Shown here: one piece after another, positions 59,725 through 64,000 of the stretch
How the letters are laid out: the number at the start of each line of letters is the position of its first letter
Numbering within the stretch: the first letter of the stretch is position 1
Notes under the pieces: generated by a model
The model's database searches: none
What the model was told of the DNA's origin: nothing
What the model saw: the letters and a program-made list of their open reading frames with translations, nothing else
Program-made: the position numbers and the translations under genes
NCBI GenBank assembly: GCA_002374095.1
Contig: DFKY01000012.1
Coordinates: forward strand, 1 to 64,000
Source of the DNA: Lachnospiraceae bacterium UBA3633
Lineage (GTDB): Bacteria; Bacillota; Clostridia; Lachnospirales; Lachnospiraceae
DNA: 64,000 nucleotides
Reading direction: 5' to 3'

Positions 59725-60951
59725 ATGGATAAAAGTAAAATTAAAAAAATAGTTTTAGCTTATAGCGGTGGTCTTGATACTTCAATAATTATACCATGGC
59801 TTAAAGAGAATTATGGTAATCCAGAAATAATAGCAGTCAGCGGTGATGTAGGACAGGGTGACGAGCTTTCTGGGCTTGAAGAAAAAGCCAAGAAGACAGG
59901 TGCATCAAAATTATATGTGCTTGATCTTAAGGATGATTATGTTGATAATTACATAATTCCTACCATGAAAGCTGGAGCTGTGTATGAAGATTATCTTCTT
60001 GGCACAAGCCATGCAAGACCTTGTATAGCGAAAGGGCTTGTTGAGATAGCACTTAAAGAAAAAGCCGATGCTATAGCTCATGGCTGTACAGGTAAAGGTA
60101 ATGATCAAGTTCGATTTGAACTTGCAGTGAAGCACTTTGTTCCAGATATGCCTATTATTGCTCCTTGGCGTGAATGGAATATAAAATCACGAGAAGAAGA
60201 GATAGATTATGCCGAGAAACATAGTGTCCCACTTAAAATAAATAGAGAAACTAATTATTCTAAAGATAAAAACTTGTGGCATCTTTCTCATGAAGGACTT
60301 GATCTTGAAGATATAGCAAATGAACCACAGTACGAGAAAGAAGGCTTTCTTGAGCTTGGCGTATCACCAGTTAAAGCAAAAGATGAGCCTACTTATATCA
60401 CACTTGAATTTGATAAAGGTATACCAGTAGCACTTGATGGTAAGAAAGATTCTGCATTAAATATAATCTTAAAACTCAATAAACTTGGTGGAGAAAATGG
60501 TATAGGACTGATTGATATAGTTGAAAATAGGCTTGTGGGCATGAAGTGTAGAGGAGTATATGAGACACCGGGTGGAACTATACTTTATAAGGCACATGAA
60601 GCACTTGAGTCAGTGTGTCTTGATAAGATGACACTTCATGAAAAACAAAGACTTGCGATAACTTATGCTGAACTTGTCTACAATGGGCAGTGGTTTACAA
60701 CACTTCGAGAGGCTCTTGCCGCATTTGTAGATAAAACTCAAGAAACTGTCACAGGAAAAGTAAGACTTAAATTATATAAAGGCAATATCATAAAAGCAGG
60801 GATAGAGAGCCCATATTCACTTTATGATGAGTCAATATGCACATTTGGTGAAAGCGATTATAATCAAAAAGATGCTGAAGGATTTATTAATTTGTATGGT
60901 CTTCCTATACAAGTGAAGGCAAGACTTGATGCAAAGTTAAAGGGGAACTAA
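59725..60951 (+). CDS. argG: argininosuccinate synthase
   Basis: ArgG joins citrulline and aspartate with ATP. The 408-residue protein begins KKIVLAYSGGLDTS (the PP-loop), with TSHARPCIAKG, AHGCTGKGNDQVRFEL and FKGN-type end, all standard. Its stop overlaps the argH start (TAATG). No carbamoyl-transferase (argF) is in the window, so citrulline may come from uptake or from genes elsewhere. Confidence 0.97.
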   Translation: MDKSKIKKIVLAYSGGLDTSIIIPWLKENYGNPEIIAVSGDVGQGDELSGLEEKAKKTGASKLYVLDLKDDYVDNYIIPTMKAGAVYEDYLLGTSHARPCIAKGLVEIALKEKADAIAHGCTGKGNDQVRFELAVKHFVPDMPIIAPWREWNIKSREEEIDYAEKHSVPLKINRETNYSKDKNLWHLSHEGLDLEDIANEPQYEKEGFLELGVSPVKAKDEPTYITLEFDKGIPVALDGKKDSALNIILKLNKLGGENGIGLIDIVENRLVGMKCRGVYETPGGTILYKAHEALESVCLDKMTLHEKQRLAITYAELVYNGQWFTTLREALAAFVDKTQETVTGKVRLKLYKGNIIKAGIESPYSLYDESICTFGESDYNQKDAEGFINLYGLPIQVKARLDAKLKGN

Positions 60952-62336
60952 TGAGTAAAAAAATGTGGGAAGGTAGAACGAGTGGCAAGACGAGTAAAAT
61001 AGCCGATGAGTTCAATTCTTCTATAAATGTAGATAGAAGGATGTATAGAGAAGATATAGAGGGAAGCATAGCGCATGTTGCTATGCTTTCGCATTGTAAG
61101 ATTATAAAAAAGAGTGAAGAAAAAAAGATAAAGGCCGCACTTATTAAAATTTTAAATGATATAGATACAGGAAAGCTAAAGATAAGTGATGATGCTGAAG
61201 ACATACATATGTTTGTAGAAGAAGTACTTACTAAAAGAATAGGAGACCTTGGTAAAAAACTTCATACAGCAAGAAGTAGAAATGATCAAGTAGCACTTGA
61301 TGCAAGATTATACATGAGAAAAGAAATTATAAGCATTAATTTTCTTTTGGATAAGATGATTGATACGATAATAAAGATTGCAGATGAAAATAGAGATACG
61401 ATAATGCCAGGTTTTACTCATCTTCAGAAAGCTCAAGCTATAACATTTGCTCATTATATACTTGCTTATGGAATGATGTTTAAAAGAGATATGGAGAGAC
61501 TTTATGACCTTTACAATAGAGTCAATGTATCTCCGATAGGAGCTCTTGCTCTTGCAGGAACAACCTACAAGACCGATAGAGTGTACGAAGCGAAACTTCT
61601 CAACTTTGATAGTGTGTGTGAAAATTCTATAGATGCAGTATCAGATAGAGACTTTATAGTTGAATTTGCAAGTGATATTTCTATCATAGCTATGCATCTT
61701 TCAAGATTAGCTGAAGAAATTATAATATATACAAGTGGTGAATTTGATTATATAGTTTTGTCAGATGAATTTACTACAGGATCGTCTATTATGCCACAGA
61801 AAAAGAATTCTGATATGGCAGAACTTGTGAGGGGGAAGACAGGAAGGGTGTACGGCAATCTTATCAATATTTTAACTATTCTTAAAGGACTTCCTCTTGC
61901 GTACAATAAAGATATGCAAGAAGATAAGGAACTAATATTTGATTCTATAGATACAGTAAAGAATTCTTTAGTTATATTTGAATCAATGCTTGCCACGATG
62001 ACAATCAATAAAGAAAGGATGAGAGAAGATGCTGCTACTGGATTTATCAATGCGACAGATCTTGCAGATTATCTTGTGACTAAAGGAGTGCCTTTTCGAG
62101 ATGCCTATAAGATTGCAGGACATATAGTGAGTTTTGCTTTGGAAGAAAATAAAGATTCAAAGAATAATTATACTTTGGAAACTCTGCCACTTGAAACATA
62201 TAAAAAGTTTTCAAAGAAGTTTGATGAGGACTTATATGATTTTATAAAGTTGGAGAATACAGTATATAGACGGACAAGTCTTGGTGGGGCATCTCCAAAA
62301 AATATAGATAGACAGATAAAATATTTGAAAAAATAA
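60951..62336 (+). CDS. argH: argininosuccinate lyase
   Basis: ArgH splits argininosuccinate to arginine and fumarate. The 461-residue protein has MWEGRTSGKTSKI, EDIHMFVEEVLTKRIG, HTARSRNDQVALDARLY, PGFTHLQKAQ, and the fumarase-superfamily loop TTGSSIMPQKKNSD. Length and order are normal. It is translationally coupled to argG. Confidence 0.97.
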   Translation: MSKKMWEGRTSGKTSKIADEFNSSINVDRRMYREDIEGSIAHVAMLSHCKIIKKSEEKKIKAALIKILNDIDTGKLKISDDAEDIHMFVEEVLTKRIGDLGKKLHTARSRNDQVALDARLYMRKEIISINFLLDKMIDTIIKIADENRDTIMPGFTHLQKAQAITFAHYILAYGMMFKRDMERLYDLYNRVNVSPIGALALAGTTYKTDRVYEAKLLNFDSVCENSIDAVSDRDFIVEFASDISIIAMHLSRLAEEIIIYTSGEFDYIVLSDEFTTGSSIMPQKKNSDMAELVRGKTGRVYGNLINILTILKGLPLAYNKDMQEDKELIFDSIDTVKNSLVIFESMLATMTINKERMREDAATGFINATDLADYLVTKGVPFRDAYKIAGHIVSFALEENKDSKNNYTLETLPLETYKKFSKKFDEDLYDFIKLENTVYRRTSLGGASPKNIDRQIKYLKK

Positions 62337-62347
62337 TTGTATAAAGT

Positions 62348-62608
62348 ATGAAGCAAGAAGTGTTTAAAACATGGTCTTTAGTATTACAGCTTGGCATATC
62401 AATACTTGTACCAATACTTGTACTTGTGGCGATAGGTTGGTTTTTGAAAGAAAAAATGGGTATAGATATTATGCTTATACTTGTGATACTTGGTATGCTT
62501 TCGGGTGTAAGAAATACATATGTAATCTTGAAAAGCCACCTAGATAGTATAAAAAAGGCAAAACCAAAGGAAAGCGAATTGCTTGCAAAACATAAAAAAA
62601 GCATATAG
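62348..62608 (+). CDS. AtpZ/AtpI-like membrane protein
   Basis: An 86-residue protein with two hydrophobic segments (about 12-30 and 38-55) around a short loop containing KEKMGID, like the AtpZ/AtpI family that assists ATP-synthase assembly or magnesium flux. Normally it precedes atpB; here the next gene is a secreted protease and no ATP-synthase genes follow. It begins 11 bases after argH without a clear ribosome-binding site. Confidence 0.7.
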   Translation: MKQEVFKTWSLVLQLGISILVPILVLVAIGWFLKEKMGIDIMLILVILGMLSGVRNTYVILKSHLDSIKKAKPKESELLAKHKKSI

Positions 62609-62619
62609 TGTAATGTGAT

Positions 62620-62668
62620 AAAAAGTTTAGAAATTATTAAAAATATCTATAAACTTTTTATTTTTTTA
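62620..62668 (+). terminator. terminator after the AtpZ-like gene
   Basis: AAAAAGTTTA and TAAACTTTTT pair around a long AT-rich loop and are followed by a T tract. It ends the transporter-argGH unit. Confidence 0.6.
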
Positions 62669-62674
62669 TATGTA

Positions 62675-62683
62675 TGTTATAAT
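62675..62683 (+). promoter_or_regulatory. extended -10 promoter of the protease gene
   Basis: TGTTATAAT lies 93 bases before the ATG. No clear -35 was found in the T-rich terminator region upstream. Confidence 0.5.
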
Positions 62684-62776
62684 AAAAAAATAGGAAGTTA
62701 ATAAAAAGTATTTATGAAAGATAGCTTTTCTGAATGAGATGAGATTAAGGTGTTTTATAGCAATAGGAGGGTTTCT

Positions 62777-64000
62777 ATGAGAAGAAGTATTAAGAAGAAA
62801 GCGATATCATTATTTTTATGTATAGCACTTCTTTTTGTGAATGTGGTGCCAAGCTTTGCAGATGAAGAAAAAAAGATAGACAGTGTAGAGATATCGACTA
62901 GTTCTTCAATCGAAGAAGAACCTATTGCTGATATTGAAGAAGAAAAAGAAAGCGAATTAAATTCTGATGAAGAAGAAAAACCTGAATCTACAAACTTAAT
63001 AAATGAAAAAATAGATAAAGAACTAAAAGAGATAAAAGAAGCATCAGAAAGTATAGTGGAAGAAAATTTTTATGGAGACGACCTGGTTTCTACAGAGAGT
63101 GAAGTGAGTGAAGAAGCTCCCGATGACGAAAAAAGGCGGTCAGGGTTTTTACCTGTAAAAACTAAAGTAGGTAGAGTGAAAGTAAAATCAGGAAATCTTT
63201 TTGGTGATGCAACTCTTCCAGAGTCATATGATGCAAGAAATGAGCAAAATGCATCAGGTCTTTCAATAGTGCCACCAATACGCAACCAAGGTTCATATGG
63301 TACTTGCTGGGCATTTTCTACAATAGGAATGGTAGAAACATCAATTAGAATGAAAAATCTTGTATCAACTAATGATGAATCAAATTTAAGTGAAGCTGCA
63401 CTTTCATATTTTACGCTCAACTTAAAGGATGTGACAAATAGTGATAACATTGATAATCCAGGTGTTGAGGGCCATGACTATATGGAAGTTAGAGAAGAAT
63501 ACTTTGATGATTTAAGTGAAGCTAATTTTGCTGATGGCGGGGGAAATCAGCTTGAAGCACTTCTTATGGCATCTACATATATGGGGGTTGTGAAAGAAGA
63601 TGATAATACTTCATATGATATGATGGCAAATATAAAAGCATCAGGCCTCGATGGACGATACGCATTTAATAGTAATGATTTTGAAGTTAAAAATGTTCAA
63701 CTTATCAATAAAAATGATATAGATCTTATCAAAAAAGCAATAATGGAAAATGGCTCAGTTGGTGTTAATTACTATGAAAATAGAAGATCTAACAATTGCC
63801 ATGAGCATAATGGTGAGTATTATTATCTTGCTGATAGGGGAGAAGAAGCAGACCATGCGGTGATGATTGTCGGATGGAATGATAATGTAAGTAAAGACTG
63901 GTTTAGTATAAGTAATAAACCATCACAGAAAGTGCTTTATGATGGAGCGTGGCTTATAAGAAATAGTTGGGGGGATAGTAATACACGCATGAAGAATGGT
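62777..64000 (+). CDS. secreted papain-like (C1A) cysteine protease, 3' end outside the window
   Basis: An open frame from ATG 62777, with TAGGAGG just upstream, runs off the window after 408 codons without a stop. It starts with a signal peptide (about 1-28, cleavage after SFA), followed by an acidic Glu/Ser/Asp-rich region of some 80 residues. The catalytic domain shows PPIRNQGSYGTCWAFS with Cys177, EADHAVMIVGWND with His360, and RNSWG with Asn396, the order of the C1A peptidases. The rest probably carries wall-binding or repeat domains. Confidence 0.88.
   Translation, partial: MRRSIKKKAISLFLCIALLFVNVVPSFADEEKKIDSVEISTSSSIEEEPIADIEEEKESELNSDEEEKPESTNLINEKIDKELKEIKEASESIVEENFYGDDLVSTESEVSEEAPDDEKRRSGFLPVKTKVGRVKVKSGNLFGDATLPESYDARNEQNASGLSIVPPIRNQGSYGTCWAFSTIGMVETSIRMKNLVSTNDESNLSEAALSYFTLNLKDVTNSDNIDNPGVEGHDYMEVREEYFDDLSEANFADGGGNQLEALLMASTYMGVVKEDDNTSYDMMANIKASGLDGRYAFNSNDFEVKNVQLINKNDIDLIKKAIMENGSVGVNYYENRRSNNCHEHNGEYYYLADRGEEADHAVMIVGWNDNVSKDWFSISNKPSQKVLYDGAWLIRNSWGDSNTRMKNG

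Noticed and set aside
1..64000. Prophage, insertion sequence or integrated element
   Set aside because: No transposase, integrase, phage structural gene or terminal repeats were seen, and nothing resembling an att duplication was found beside the two tRNA genes.

Overview
The window comes from a low-GC anaerobic Firmicute, most likely a member of the Lachnospiraceae or a close clostridial relative. The supporting signs are AT-rich codon use, a PolC-type replicative polymerase, HrcA/CIRCE control of groESL, [FeFe]-hydrogenase maturases with a TM1266-type regulator, and a paired DUF4037 and TPR gene set. It is a chromosomal core region: no rRNA, transposase, integrase or phage genes were seen. 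The genus cannot be named from the sequence alone.

Layout. 1-5.3 kb: the end of a patatin-like lipase, an exported C26-type amidotransferase, a GC-rich two-repeat CRISPR-like remnant, then a short run of genes (MBL hydrolase, glyA, a small FTR-like Cys protein, threonine aldolase, C_GCAxxG_C_C protein). 5.4-10.9 kb: leuS, a VanW protein, tpiA and a small secreted protein. 11-16.1 kb: hrcA, a HAD hydrolase, DUF4037, TPR, TatD and aroD. 16.2-20.1 kb: an mglBAC galactose/glucose ABC transporter with its own promoter and an internal terminator. 20.2-20.3 kb: tRNA-Cys and tRNA-Glu. 20.4-25.5 kb: a 32-residue membrane peptide, a half-length AIR-synthase-like protein, a MATE exporter, an ECF S-component, and the TM1266 regulator with hydF and hydE. 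25.6-33.6 kb: Asp23, a FakA-like protein, recG, rsmD, coaD, a coiled-coil protein, a pseudouridine synthase and a lipoprotein. 33.6-35.1 kb (minus strand): folA and a YitT protein. 35.2-46.9 kb: rseP, polC, proC, a TSCPD protein, an EF-G paralogue, groES and groEL. 46.9-56.1 kb (minus strand): an aromatic amino-acid operon (aminotransferase, pheA, aroB, an aroE-aroK fusion, aroA, tyrA, DAHP synthase) ending in pyruvate kinase. 56.4-64 kb: an exported SGNH-type protein, an amino-acid ABC transporter followed by argG and argH, an AtpZ/AtpI-like protein, and a secreted papain-like protease cut by the window edge.

How the genes work together. The minus-strand operon plus the distant aroD covers DAHP synthesis through phenylalanine and tyrosine; only chorismate synthase (aroC) is not seen here. 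The arg block couples uptake to the last two steps of arginine synthesis, under a promoter carrying an ARG-box-like palindrome. HrcA, encoded at 11 kb, probably represses groESL at 44.7 kb through a CIRCE element that contains the -35 box.

Strongest points for a second look: (1) the PolC proofreading exonuclease appears to have lost nearly all its catalytic residues while the surrounding PHP domain keeps a complete nine-residue metal-binding set; (2) an EF-G paralogue lacks the switch II histidine and has a changed G4 motif; (3) a recurrent GTAGGGG...GCCC leader element sits directly against the ribosome-binding site of five genes, mostly highly expressed ones; (4) folA appears to be transcribed without a leader; (5) a two-repeat type I-C-like CRISPR remnant stands alone.
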